From Acidovorax sp. T1 (GTDB lineage: Bacteria; Pseudomonadota; Gammaproteobacteria; Burkholderiales; Burkholderiaceae_C): a stretch of 64,000 nucleotides of DNA. The position numbers and the translations under genes were made by a program. The notes below the pieces were generated by a model. The model had not been told where the DNA came from. It ran no database searches and saw only the letters and a program-made list of their open reading frames with translations. The stretch spans positions 1,992,001 through 2,056,000 of the forward strand of contig NZ_CP021648.1 of assembly GCF_002176815.1 (NCBI RefSeq). The letters run 5' to 3'. Below, in pieces: positions 32,113 through 40,458 of this stretch (position 1 is its first letter; each line of letters begins with the position of its first letter).

Positions 32113-33353
32113 TGAAGGTTTTTCATCTCAACCATTCTGATATCAATGGGGGGGCTGCCCGTGCTGCCTATCGCATTCATCATGCACTGCGTAATCATAA
32201 TGTTAACTCCCGAATGCTTGTCAACAGCACTAAGGCGGGCGACTGGACAGTAGATGGTCCAAAGAGCAAAATTGCTAAGGCTGTGGCGTTAATCCGTAGT
32301 CCGTTGGCTAGCCTACTAACCAAAACACTGAAAACCGAAAATTCCATCATTCATTCTCCAGCCATAGTGCCTTCACGCTGGAGTAATAATCTCAATTCAT
32401 CCAATGCAGATGTTATTCACTTGCACTGGATTAATAGTGAAATGATGTCCATTTCAGACATTGGAAATATTAAGAAGCCCGTAGTTTGGACTCTGCACGA
32501 TATGTGGGCTTTTTGTGGCGCTGAACACGTCACAACGGATTATCGATGGCGTGATGGCTACACGGCTAGGAACCGCCCAAGCCATGAGGCCGGGTTTGAT
32601 CTGAACCGCTGGACGGCAACGCGCAAGCTTAAGCATTGGAAACGTCCCATGCACATCGTCACGCCCAGTCGCTGGTTGGCTGACTGTGCAAAGGAAAGCG
32701 TACTGATGCGTGATTGGCCGATAACGGTTATACCCAATGCCATAGATACTGATACATGGCAGCCTGTGGATAAAGCTCTGGCCCGGTCACTGTTACAGTT
32801 GCCCCCCGATGTCCCACTACTGCTGTTTGGCGCATGGGGTGGCACTGGTGATGCACACAAAGGTTTTGACTTGCTGCAATCTGCTCTTAACCACTTGCGT
32901 GGTCAATTGCCTGGCCTGGAATTGGTTATTTTTGGTCAATTAGCCCCCCAAGAGTCGGTAGACATGGGCTTTCCCGTCCACTACACCGGTCACCTGCACG
33001 ATGACGTGAGCATGCGCCTGCTCTACAGTGCGGCTGATGTCATGGTCATCCCCTCGCGCATTGACAATCTCCCGAACACCGGCGTTGAGGCCCACGCCTG
33101 CGGCACACCCGTAGTTGCGTTCGACGCCTGTGGATTGCCGGACATTGTGGTCCACCAGCAAACTGGCTATTTGGCTAAGCCTTATAGCACTGACGATTTG
33201 GCTCGTGGAATTGAATGGGTTCTATCTAAAAGAGATACCCACCATGCAACAATTTCCATTAATGCTCGGAAAAGAGCTGTTGATTTATGGTCCTCAAGTA
33301 TTGTTGCGAAACAATATATGAATTTGTATGGAAGTATTGCTTTTGGGCGATAG
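32109..33353 (+). CDS. GT4-family glycosyltransferase
   Basis: A 414-residue GT-B enzyme. The N-terminus (VFHLNHSDINGGAARAAYRI) and WTLHDMWAFCGAEH match the WcaC-like group; the C-terminal donor-binding domain has HKGFDLLQSAL, YTGHLHDDVSMRLLYSAADV and the EAHACGTPVVAFDACGLPD segment with its conserved Glu. It probably adds a sugar to the growing repeat unit. It overlaps the previous gene (ATGA). GC content rises in its middle third compared with the neighbours, a sign of mosaic origin. Confidence 0.87.
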   Translation: MMKVFHLNHSDINGGAARAAYRIHHALRNHNVNSRMLVNSTKAGDWTVDGPKSKIAKAVALIRSPLASLLTKTLKTENSIIHSPAIVPSRWSNNLNSSNADVIHLHWINSEMMSISDIGNIKKPVVWTLHDMWAFCGAEHVTTDYRWRDGYTARNRPSHEAGFDLNRWTATRKLKHWKRPMHIVTPSRWLADCAKESVLMRDWPITVIPNAIDTDTWQPVDKALARSLLQLPPDVPLLLFGAWGGTGDAHKGFDLLQSALNHLRGQLPGLELVIFGQLAPQESVDMGFPVHYTGHLHDDVSMRLLYSAADVMVIPSRIDNLPNTGVEAHACGTPVVAFDACGLPDIVVHQQTGYLAKPYSTDDLARGIEWVLSKRDTHHATISINARKRAVDLWSSSIVAKQYMNLYGSIAFGR

Positions 33354-33491
33354 TTATTATTCGAAAAGCGGCCATATTATTGATTTAAAAATTCACCTTA
33401 AAAGAATAAGTGTTTATTTTTGGGTGATTTTTTAAAAATCAGCAAGAGTTAATTATAATTTGCTTGGGATGTCAGGCTTGGTGAGTTAATA

Positions 33492-34823
33492 ATGGCTATA
33501 TTATTGCCTGTAACTATGTTGGTTATATTTGCATCTTTGTTTTCGTATAGATGCATGGTTAATCCATTTTCGGTTGTTTATGGATGGTGGTTGTTCTGGT
33601 TGGTTGTTTCGTCTTTTGGCTTTGGCGGAATGGATTTGCCGAGTGCCAATTTTTATTATTTTCCATCTATATTATTTGTTTCGGCCTCAGTTGGTACATT
33701 TTTTGCAAAATTGGTGAGCGCCAAGCAGGATAAGTCAGAAAAATTTGTTAAATTTAATGCGTTATTAACAAAAAGAATTTACAAGATAACTGTAATTTTG
33801 GGAATTTTAATTATTCCATTCTTGTATAAATCGATTGGGTTGCTTAATGGTTACGGCGACGATTTGGCAAGCTATCGGAATGATTCTCTTGGTTCAGCTT
33901 CAGAAAAGAGTTTGATTTTTGGTAGTGTTTTGTCTTATGTTTTTTATGGATCGATATTTACACCATTATTGTACTTTTGTGCCATTTATGGTGTTTTGGA
34001 TTTTATTATTTATCGGCGCTGGATTGTGCTTCTTTCATCATCTGTGTTGATGTTTTTTGATGGGGTTATAACTTTTGGGCGATTTGCATTTTATCAGATA
34101 TTGGTAATTTTTATATTGTCAAAGTGGTTATGTAAATTGCCGAATAAAAGATTGAGCTTGCCTAATTTGAAGAACAGTGCAGATTTAGCGAATAAATCTG
34201 GGAAGTGGTTGATGCTAGGAGTTCTTGGTTTTGGGCTTTTAATTACTTTGCTACGATTGGGGGATGGCCAATCATTGTTGGCTGTTGTTCATCACTTTGT
34301 TAATTACCATACAGTGGGATTTGTTTTATTTGATAAAGAATTGCAAAATAATTCTTCACAATTAAATTCATTGATAACTTATGGTAGGGCGTCGTTTGGT
34401 GGGATTGACGAATACTTGGTATTATTAACCCGGCAGGCTTTTTTTCCTGGCTTGGAGCCCGTCAAGCATGTAATTGGAACATATTTGAATAAATTCACGC
34501 TTGTTGGTGCGACTTCCGATGGTTTGCCTTTAATTTATAATGCTTATTACACTGCTATTTATACTCTTTATCTAGATGCTGGTTTTTTTGGTGTTGCTCT
34601 TGGCGGTGCTATTTTTGGGTTTTCCGTTTTTGTTTGTGCTCGATCTTGGTCAAAAAATATGAATTTATTTTCATTGTTTCGGCTTCTGTTGCTATTGTAT
34701 TTGGGTTTTTTCTCGATATTTAACAGTCCGCTTGAGGGTCATAGATTTTGGATTCCATTTCTGATGACTTACGTCTTTCAGAAATTTATGAGGAAGAATT
34801 TTAGACTGGGGATTTACAAATGA
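33492..34823 (+). CDS. wzy: Wzy-type polysaccharide repeat-unit polymerase
   Basis: A 443-residue, very hydrophobic protein with about 10-12 predicted membrane spans and a larger polar loop around residues 270-350 (HHFVNYHTVGFVLFDKELQ, GRASFGGIDEYLVLL). Such low-similarity polytopic proteins next to wzx are Wzy polymerases that join repeat units in the periplasm. It carries no enzymatic signature; the assignment rests on topology, size and position. Strongly AT-rich. The stop overlaps the next start (ATGA). Confidence 0.75.
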   Translation: MAILLPVTMLVIFASLFSYRCMVNPFSVVYGWWLFWLVVSSFGFGGMDLPSANFYYFPSILFVSASVGTFFAKLVSAKQDKSEKFVKFNALLTKRIYKITVILGILIIPFLYKSIGLLNGYGDDLASYRNDSLGSASEKSLIFGSVLSYVFYGSIFTPLLYFCAIYGVLDFIIYRRWIVLLSSSVLMFFDGVITFGRFAFYQILVIFILSKWLCKLPNKRLSLPNLKNSADLANKSGKWLMLGVLGFGLLITLLRLGDGQSLLAVVHHFVNYHTVGFVLFDKELQNNSSQLNSLITYGRASFGGIDEYLVLLTRQAFFPGLEPVKHVIGTYLNKFTLVGATSDGLPLIYNAYYTAIYTLYLDAGFFGVALGGAIFGFSVFVCARSWSKNMNLFSLFRLLLLLYLGFFSIFNSPLEGHRFWIPFLMTYVFQKFMRKNFRLGIYK

Positions 34824-35572
34824 CTGCATCTGGTGACAGATTATCCAGTGAGATGCCAAAAATATCTGTTCTTTCCGCGACATATAATGTTGCTGATTCC
34901 ATTGAGGTGCTGATTGATTCGCTAAATGCTCAGACTAGCTCGGATTTTGAGTGGATAGTTGCAGATGGTGGTTCTGTGGATGGGACGATTGAATTAATTA
35001 AAGAGCGTGCAAACTTTCCGGTTTCAGTAATCAATGGTCCAGACTTTGGAATATATGATGCTTTAAATAAAGCGGTTAAATTGGCTCGCGGCGATTTTTA
35101 TGTTGTCGCAGGCGCGGACGATAGTTTTTCTTTTGATGCCATTGATCAATATATAAAATTAATTTATTCTACTGAAGCCGATATTGTTACTGCTACTGTG
35201 TCCAGTAATGGTGTAATGCTTTTGCCACAGCGTGGGTTGCCATGGCTTAGAGGACAGAATGCATACATATCTAATCACTCAGTTGGTGTTGCAATTCGTC
35301 GCTCATTGCATGAGCGGTTTGGCTTCTATAGCAAAAAATTTCCAATTGCTGCCGATCAATTATTTATTAAGACTGTTTGTTCTAATAAAGATGTAAATAT
35401 TATTTCTGGCAATTTCACTGCTGGAGAGTTTTCGGGATTGGGCGTTTCGTCTGTTGATATTGCTGGATTGCTGACTGAGTCCTTCAGAGTACAGTTGCTA
35501 ACCGAAAAATTTCGATTTATTCAGTTTTTCCTATTGCTTTATCGGGTCATTAATAATTTTCATAAATTATAA
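34820..35572 (+). CDS. GT2-family glycosyltransferase
   Basis: A 250-residue GT-A enzyme. The second start MPKISVLSATYNVADSIEVL is the family N-terminus, and WIVADGGSVDGT and GPDFGIYDALNKAV are the nucleotide and acceptor landmarks, as in WcaA/WcaE-like transferases. The GAD/DD motif (VVAGADDSF) provides the metal site. The sugar is unknown. It overlaps wzy by 4 bp and is AT-rich. Confidence 0.85.
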   Translation: MTASGDRLSSEMPKISVLSATYNVADSIEVLIDSLNAQTSSDFEWIVADGGSVDGTIELIKERANFPVSVINGPDFGIYDALNKAVKLARGDFYVVAGADDSFSFDAIDQYIKLIYSTEADIVTATVSSNGVMLLPQRGLPWLRGQNAYISNHSVGVAIRRSLHERFGFYSKKFPIAADQLFIKTVCSNKDVNIISGNFTAGEFSGLGVSSVDIAGLLTESFRVQLLTEKFRFIQFFLLLYRVINNFHKL

Positions 35573-35615
35573 ATATATCTACAATATTATTGATGTGGAA
35601 TGTATTGAAATAAAT

Positions 35616-36833
35616 ATGAAAATATTGTTCATTCTTTCGAATATAAGTTTTCCTCCTGTTGAGGGGGCTCATGAGCAGACTTTGCGGGTAATTGACGGGC
35701 TTAGTAAACGTGGTTATCGATGTTCGCTTTTAGTTATTTGCAAAAAATCTCTTTCTTTTGATCAAAAAAGTTTTTGTGAAAATTATCCGAATCTGACTCT
35801 CTTGAAGGTTTTTGAGGACAGTAGTTCCTACTCATCTGCTTTGCTTTTTCGAATGATGCGGACTGTTGGTGGCGGTGTGTGGCGCGATGAAGTACGGGAT
35901 AAGTTTTTGAAGTGCCAAAGTGATTTTGACTTGGTTCACGCAGAAGGCATTCCTTTGGCGCCACTTGTCTTTTCGAGCATAAATATTCCTTTTGTGCTGA
36001 GCGTAGTTGATGCCTGGTCGCTTCGGCAGTTTCGTCTGGGAAAATCTTATGGAGTGCATGTAAAAGCAGTTGCAAGATTTGTTGCTGCTTTGGTTGGCTT
36101 AGTGGCTGAAATTTTTTTGCTCCCGCGCGCGGAAGTTGTACATGTGGTTTCTTCAGCCGATGCGGGATATTTGACTAAATTGAATCCAAGGATCAAGGTC
36201 CGAGATATTTCTGTTGCTTTGCCTATGGTGCAGAATACAGAAATTGCTAAAACGTCGGATGAGCAGGCCAACAGTGTTGTTTTAAAGAAGCCGACCCTTG
36301 TTTTTTCTGGGGATATAAGAGTTGGTTATATAAGAGATGGTCTGGTGTCTTTTTTGGTGAATGTTTTTCCGAAGCTACTTTGCGATTTTCCTGGCTTGAA
36401 GCTCTTGCTTTTGTGCAGGGCATCACCCGTAGGAGCGCTACATCATCTGATAAAAGGTGATAGTGCAATTTCAGTTTTCGAGTGGGTGCCAGACTATGCT
36501 GCAGCGATAAAAAGTGCAGACATTGTTGTTTTGCCTGATGCTAATGGAACAGGTCAAAAGAACAGAACCGTTCAGGCTCTTTCACTAGGTGTTCCAGTTG
36601 TGGGATCTCCGGCGGCGTTTGAGGGTGTTGGGATTAAAAATTGGCGGCAAGGAGTCATTGCTAAAACTCCTGAAGAATTTGTTTTTGGTATCCGGTCACT
36701 ACTGACACGTCCTTCTTTGGCCGTTAAAATCGCTACTAATGCGGAGCGGTTTGCAATTTCAAGATTTTCGCTTTCTGTTATTTTAAGTCAATGGGATAAT
36801 CTTTATCGCGATGCTTTGAATGCAAAAATATAA
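35616..36833 (+). CDS. GT4-like glycosyltransferase
   Basis: A 405-residue GT-B protein beginning MKILFILSNISFPPVEGAHE with an acceptor domain and LVHAEGIPLAPLVF. The C-terminal half has VFSGDIRVGYIRDG, SVFEWVPDYAAAIKSADIVV and LSLGVPVVGSPAAFEGVGI, as in glycosyltransferases of the TIGR03087/GT4 type. The ATG at 35616 is preferred to a GTG 21 bp upstream. No donor prediction is possible. It is the last gene of the AT-rich block and is 6 bp before wcaF. Confidence 0.82.
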   Translation: MKILFILSNISFPPVEGAHEQTLRVIDGLSKRGYRCSLLVICKKSLSFDQKSFCENYPNLTLLKVFEDSSSYSSALLFRMMRTVGGGVWRDEVRDKFLKCQSDFDLVHAEGIPLAPLVFSSINIPFVLSVVDAWSLRQFRLGKSYGVHVKAVARFVAALVGLVAEIFLLPRAEVVHVVSSADAGYLTKLNPRIKVRDISVALPMVQNTEIAKTSDEQANSVVLKKPTLVFSGDIRVGYIRDGLVSFLVNVFPKLLCDFPGLKLLLLCRASPVGALHHLIKGDSAISVFEWVPDYAAAIKSADIVVLPDANGTGQKNRTVQALSLGVPVVGSPAAFEGVGIKNWRQGVIAKTPEEFVFGIRSLLTRPSLAVKIATNAERFAISRFSLSVILSQWDNLYRDALNAKI

Positions 36834-36839
36834 ATACAA

Positions 36840-37424
36840 ATGCGTGAATATTTTCAGAACTTGATCGAGTTTAGACTTCCCCCCCATTTCCGCGGCCGAT
36901 CGGCCGTCGCCGTGCAAATGTGGTGGCTGGTGCAGTCCACGCTGTTTCATGGCTCGCCTCAGTTTGCCTACGGCTTCAGGCGCTGGCTGCTGCGGTGTTT
37001 TGGTGCGCGCGTGGGCCAGGGCGCAGTCATTCGCCCCAGCGTCACCATCACCTACCCGTGGAAGGTGAGCATTGGCGACCACGCCTGGGTAGGCGACGAT
37101 GTGGTGCTGTACAGCCTGGGCGAGATTGAGATTGGCGCCCACGCGGTAGTGTCGCAAAGCAGCTATTTGTGCACGGGCGACCATGACTACACGCAGCCAG
37201 ACTTTCCCATCCGCGCCCGCAAGATCACCATTGGGGCCGAGGCCTGGGTGGCGGCAGATGTGTTTGTGGCGCCGGGCGTGTGCATTGGGCCTGGGGCTGT
37301 GATTGGTGCGCGCAGTTCGGTGTTTGCGGATATGCCTGGGGGCATGGTTTGCCTTGGGTATCCGTGCAAGCCGGTGAAGGCGCGGGTGTCGGCTGCCAAG
37401 ACGGCAGGTGGTGCTGAAATTTAG
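36840..37424 (+). CDS. wcaF: WcaF-like colanic acid biosynthesis O-acetyltransferase
   Basis: A 194-residue left-handed beta-helix acetyltransferase: PWKVSIGDHAWVGDDVVLYS, then EIEIGAHAVVSQSSYLCTGDHDY with the catalytic His region, then KITIGAEAWVAADVFVAPGV. WcaF adds acetyl to a sugar (fucose in colanic acid) of the repeat unit. The first 45 nt are AT-rich like the block before it and the remainder is GC-rich, so the composition boundary lies inside the gene. Confidence 0.88.
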   Translation: MREYFQNLIEFRLPPHFRGRSAVAVQMWWLVQSTLFHGSPQFAYGFRRWLLRCFGARVGQGAVIRPSVTITYPWKVSIGDHAWVGDDVVLYSLGEIEIGAHAVVSQSSYLCTGDHDYTQPDFPIRARKITIGAEAWVAADVFVAPGVCIGPGAVIGARSSVFADMPGGMVCLGYPCKPVKARVSAAKTAGGAEI

Positions 37425-37430
37425 ATGAAA

Positions 37431-37478
37431 TGTGCTGTTAGCGCTTGTGGGGTGAGCGCTGGTAACTATTGTTTTTGG
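37431..37478. repeat. Family B dispersed repeat after wcaF
   Basis: TGTGCTGTTAGCGCTTGTGG and GAGCGCTGGTAACTATTG form a family B element with AGCGCTT and GCGCT arms and the TAACTATTG end. Confidence 0.6.
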
Positions 37479-37522
37479 AGTGTTTGGGGGTGAGTTGCAG
37501 GGGGTGGATGGGATGGTGGGGG

Positions 37523-38038
37523 CCCTTCGATACGGCCTGCGGCCTACTCAGGGTGAACGGGGTGGGGGCTTTGAGAGGGCCTTGCGGCCTGCTTGGGGTG
37601 AACGGGGTGGGGGCTTTGATAGGGCTTGCGGCCTGCTTGGGGTGAATGGGGTGGGGCTTTGATAGGGCCTGCGGCTTGCTTGGGGTGAATGGGGAATAAA
37701 CCGCCGTTCGTGGTGAGTAGCGCGAAGCGCGTATCGAACCATGGGGCTGGGGGCATCACCCTTCGATACGGCCTGCGGCCTACTCAGGGCGAACGGGGGT
37801 GGGGCTTTGATAGGGCTTGCGGCCTGCTTGGGGTGAACGGGGTGGGGGCTTTGATAGGGCTTTGCGGCCTGGTTGGGGTGAATGGGGTGGGGGCTTTGAT
37901 AGGCCTTGCGGCCTGCTGGGGGTGAATGGGGAATAAACCGCCGTTCGTGGTGAGTAGCGCGAAGCGCGTATCGAACCATGGGGCTGGGGGCATCACCCTT
38001 CGATACGGCCTTGCGGCCTACTCAGGGCGAACGGGGTG
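37523..38038. repeat. Family A repeat array 5 (wcaF-wcaI junction)
   Basis: A composite of about 237 bp starting CCCTTCGATACGGCC occurs at 37523 and 37758 and begins again near 37995. Each composite contains one full GGCC element, several decayed 45-bp copies (GGGGGCTTTGATAGGGCTTG then CGGCCTGCTTGGGGTGAACG) and one inverted GCGC element (GTTCGTGGTGAGTAGCGCG). The apparent open frames across it are repeat translations. No gene is supported in this 700-bp gap. Confidence 0.9.
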
Positions 38039-38061
38039 GTCTGAGGTATGTCACTAATCCG

Positions 38062-38118
38062 TGAAATATGCCTTTAGCGCTTATCCAGCAAGCGCGGGTA
38101 GCTATTGTTTTTATAGTT
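38062..38118. repeat. Family B dispersed repeat, intact
   Basis: GAAATATGCCTTTAGCGCTT, ATCCAGC, AAGCGCGGGTAGCTATTG and TTTTTATAG make a well-preserved family B element 20 bp before the wcaI relic. A closely similar sequence recurs inside the intact wcaI near 39940. Confidence 0.65.
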
Positions 38119-38137
38119 TTTGAATGCGGTTGTTTTC

Positions 38138-38338
38138 TTGAAAATTCTTCTCCACGGCATCAATTTCGCGCCTGAGCTCACGGGCATTGGCATATACACG
38201 GGCGAGATGGCCGCGTGGCTGGCGGCGCGCGGGCACCAGGTGCGGGTGGTCACGGCGCTGCCTTATTACCTACCCCGACTGGGCCGTGGGCGCGGGCTAC
38301 TCGCCACGAACGCGGTGGGGGCGCGCTACTCGTTATGA
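38138..38338 (+). pseudogene. Truncated duplicate of the wcaI 5' end
   Basis: From TTG at 38138 the sequence repeats, nearly base for base, the first about 170 bp of wcaI at 39169 (KILLHGINFAPELTGIG-YTGEMAAWLAARG). A 4-bp insertion (CTAC) after CCTTATTAC at about 38270 shifts the frame relative to wcaI, and similarity ends near 38310. The remnant cannot make an active enzyme. The two copies form 1031-bp-spaced direct repeats around the mntA-hepT pair. Confidence 0.9.
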
Positions 38339-38456
38339 ATGGGGCTTTGAGCAATCCATGCCCCAAACCCAGTCCGAGCTAACAATAGCTATTGACCCTG
38401 CAGCCCGGTTGCATGACCATCAGTTCGCTCCCCATTCGTTTGCCCAGGAGAATCCC

Positions 38457-38747
38457 TTGGACCGCACACAAGTTCTGAAATTACTGACTCAGCACAAAGC
38501 AGCCTTGGTCCAGCGCTTCGGCGTCACAAACCTGGCTTTGTTTGGCTCCACGGTGCGCAATACGGCGCGCCCGGATAGCGACGTGGATGTGCTAATTGCC
38601 TTCGATGGCCCCGCCACGTCGGCGCGCTATTTTGGTGTGCAGTTTTATCTGGAAGACCTGCTGGGCTGCCCGGTCGATCTGGTGACCGACAGGGCGCTGC
38701 GTCCGGAGTTGCGGCCCTATATTGAAAAAGAAGCCTTGTATGTCTGA
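38457..38747 (+). CDS. mntA: MntA-type minimal nucleotidyltransferase antitoxin
   Basis: A 96-residue MNT-fold protein with the signature GS-X10-D-X-D (GSTVRNTARPDSDVDVLIAF) near residue 31. Family antitoxins AMPylate the HEPN toxin near its active site. The TTG at 38457 is chosen as start because AGGAG lies 6 nt upstream and LDRTQVLKLLTQHKAALVQR fits the family; an ATG at 38358 is a possible longer start. It overlaps hepT by 8 bp. The pair lies within a wcaI duplication. Confidence 0.88.
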   Translation: MDRTQVLKLLTQHKAALVQRFGVTNLALFGSTVRNTARPDSDVDVLIAFDGPATSARYFGVQFYLEDLLGCPVDLVTDRALRPELRPYIEKEALYV

Positions 38748-39123
38748 TCAAGCCGCAAACAGCCCTGGGCTGCGCGCCTGGCGCTTTTATGTTGACGACA
38801 TGATCGGCTTTGCCAACAACGTACTGACTTATACCGAGGGCTATGACCAGTCTGCTTTTGAGCAGAGCAAGCTGCATTACGACGCAACGCTACGCAATTT
38901 GGAATTGATTGGCGAAGCTGCAACCCATATTCCACAGCATGTTCGCGAATTTGCGCCAAAAATCCCCTGGCGATTGATAGTTGCCACGCGTAATCGGTTG
39001 ATTCATGGTTATCTTGGCATCGACAACGATACTGTGTGGAGCATTATTCGCGACAACACGCCGTCGCTGCTGGTTGAACTTTGCTTGCTGAAAAATGCGG
39101 CTGAGGCGAATAAAATTTTCTAA
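38740..39123 (+). CDS. hepT: HepT-like HEPN ribonuclease toxin
   Basis: A 127-residue HEPN protein with the ribonuclease motif R-X4-H-X-Y (RNRLIHGY) near residue 88 and ATLRNLELIGEAATHIP typical of HepT. It is expected to cleave tRNA or other RNA until AMPylated by MntA. Start ATG at 38740 overlaps mntA. Downstream lies a short (TTTTTG)n tract at 39124-39149, then wcaI. Confidence 0.9.
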   Translation: MSDQAANSPGLRAWRFYVDDMIGFANNVLTYTEGYDQSAFEQSKLHYDATLRNLELIGEAATHIPQHVREFAPKIPWRLIVATRNRLIHGYLGIDNDTVWSIIRDNTPSLLVELCLLKNAAEANKIF

Positions 39124-39168
39124 TTTTGTTTTTGTTTTTGTTTTTGTTTCTTCACCTCGGTTAGCCTT

Positions 39169-40458
39169 TTGAAAATTCTTCTCCACGGCATCAATTTCGC
39201 GCCTGAGCTCACGGGCATTGGCAAATACACGGGCGAGATGGCCGCGTGGCTGGCGGCGCGCGGGCACCAGGTGCGCGTGGTTACGGCGCCGCCTTATTAC
39301 CCCGACTGGGCCGTGGGCGCGGGCTATTCGGCACGCACCTGGCGGCGCGAGCGCTGGCAGGGGGTGGATGTGTGGCGCTGCCCGCTGTGGGTGCCGGCGC
39401 AGCCGGGCGGGGCCAAGCGGCTGTTGCATCTGGCCAGCTTTGCGCTGGGCAGCTTGCCGGTGATGCTGCGCCAAGTGCTGTGGCGGCCCGATGTGGTGTG
39501 GGTGGTAGAGCCCGCGCTGTTTTGCGCGCCTGCCGCGCTGGGTGTGGCGCGCCTGGGCGGGGCGCGGGCCTGGCTGCATGTGCAAGACTTTGAGGTGGAT
39601 GCGGCGTTTGACTTGGGCCTGCTGCGTGGCAAGTTCTTGCGCGGGCTGGTGGCCGGGGCCGAGCGCTGGCTGATGCGCCGCTTTGATGTGGTCAGCACGA
39701 TTTCGCAGCGCATGCACCAGCGGCTGCTGGACAAGGGCGTGCCCCCCGCGCGTGCGGTGCTGGCGGCCAATTGGGTGGATGTGTCGGCCATTACCCCGCA
39801 GGGCAGTGATTTGCCGCGCAGCGCTGGCACGGGCGGCTTCAGGGCCGAGCTGGGCATTGCCGCCGATGCGGTGGTGGCGCTGTATTCGGGCAACATGGGC
39901 GGCAAGCAGGGGCTGGATCTGTTGGCTGATGTGGCAAAACTGTGCCTAGCCCTTGCTGGGCCTGCGCAGCCTGCTATTGTTTTTGTGTTCTGCGGCAACG
40001 GTGCAGGCCGTGCAGACCTGGTGCAGCGCTGCACTGGCTTGCCGAATGTGCGCTTTCTGGATCTGCAGCCCCTGGCGCGGCTGAACGATCTGCTGGCCAT
40101 GGCCGATGTGCACTTGCTGCCGCAGCGGGCCGACGCGGCAGACCTGGTCATGCCCAGCAAGCTCACCGGCATGCTGGCCAGCGGCCGCCCCGTGCTGGCC
40201 ACAGCCCACCCAGGCACCGAGCTGGCCACGGTGGTGCAGGGCTGCGGCGTTGTGGTGCCCCCCGAAGACCCGCAGGCCATGGCGCAGTCGCTGTTGCGCC
40301 TGGCTGGCAACGCTGCGCTGCGCCAGCAGCTGGGCGCTGCAGGTCGCGCCTATGCACTGGCGCACCTGGACCGCGATGCGGTGCTGCGCCAGTTTGAAGC
40401 AGCCGCTTTGGCAGTGATTGGCAAGGGCGAGCGGGGGGCACCCGTTCGTGGTGAGTAG
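39169..40458 (+). CDS. wcaI: WcaI-like colanic acid glycosyltransferase (GT4)
   Basis: A 429-residue GT-B enzyme starting with TTG: KILLHGINFAPELTGIGKYT, TAPPYYPDW, RRERWQGVDVWRCPLWVP, and the C-terminal RADAADLVMPSKLTGMLASG. WcaI is a putative fucosyltransferase in colanic acid synthesis. Two repeat effects are visible: a family B element is read in frame as LCLALAGPAQPAIVFVF near residue 260, and the C-terminus (PVRGE-stop) is coded by the first family A unit of array 6, which supplies the stop codon. The natural C-terminus may therefore have been altered. Confidence 0.88.
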   Translation: MKILLHGINFAPELTGIGKYTGEMAAWLAARGHQVRVVTAPPYYPDWAVGAGYSARTWRRERWQGVDVWRCPLWVPAQPGGAKRLLHLASFALGSLPVMLRQVLWRPDVVWVVEPALFCAPAALGVARLGGARAWLHVQDFEVDAAFDLGLLRGKFLRGLVAGAERWLMRRFDVVSTISQRMHQRLLDKGVPPARAVLAANWVDVSAITPQGSDLPRSAGTGGFRAELGIAADAVVALYSGNMGGKQGLDLLADVAKLCLALAGPAQPAIVFVFCGNGAGRADLVQRCTGLPNVRFLDLQPLARLNDLLAMADVHLLPQRADAADLVMPSKLTGMLASGRPVLATAHPGTELATVVQGCGVVVPPEDPQAMAQSLLRLAGNAALRQQLGAAGRAYALAHLDRDAVLRQFEAAALAVIGKGERGAPVRGE

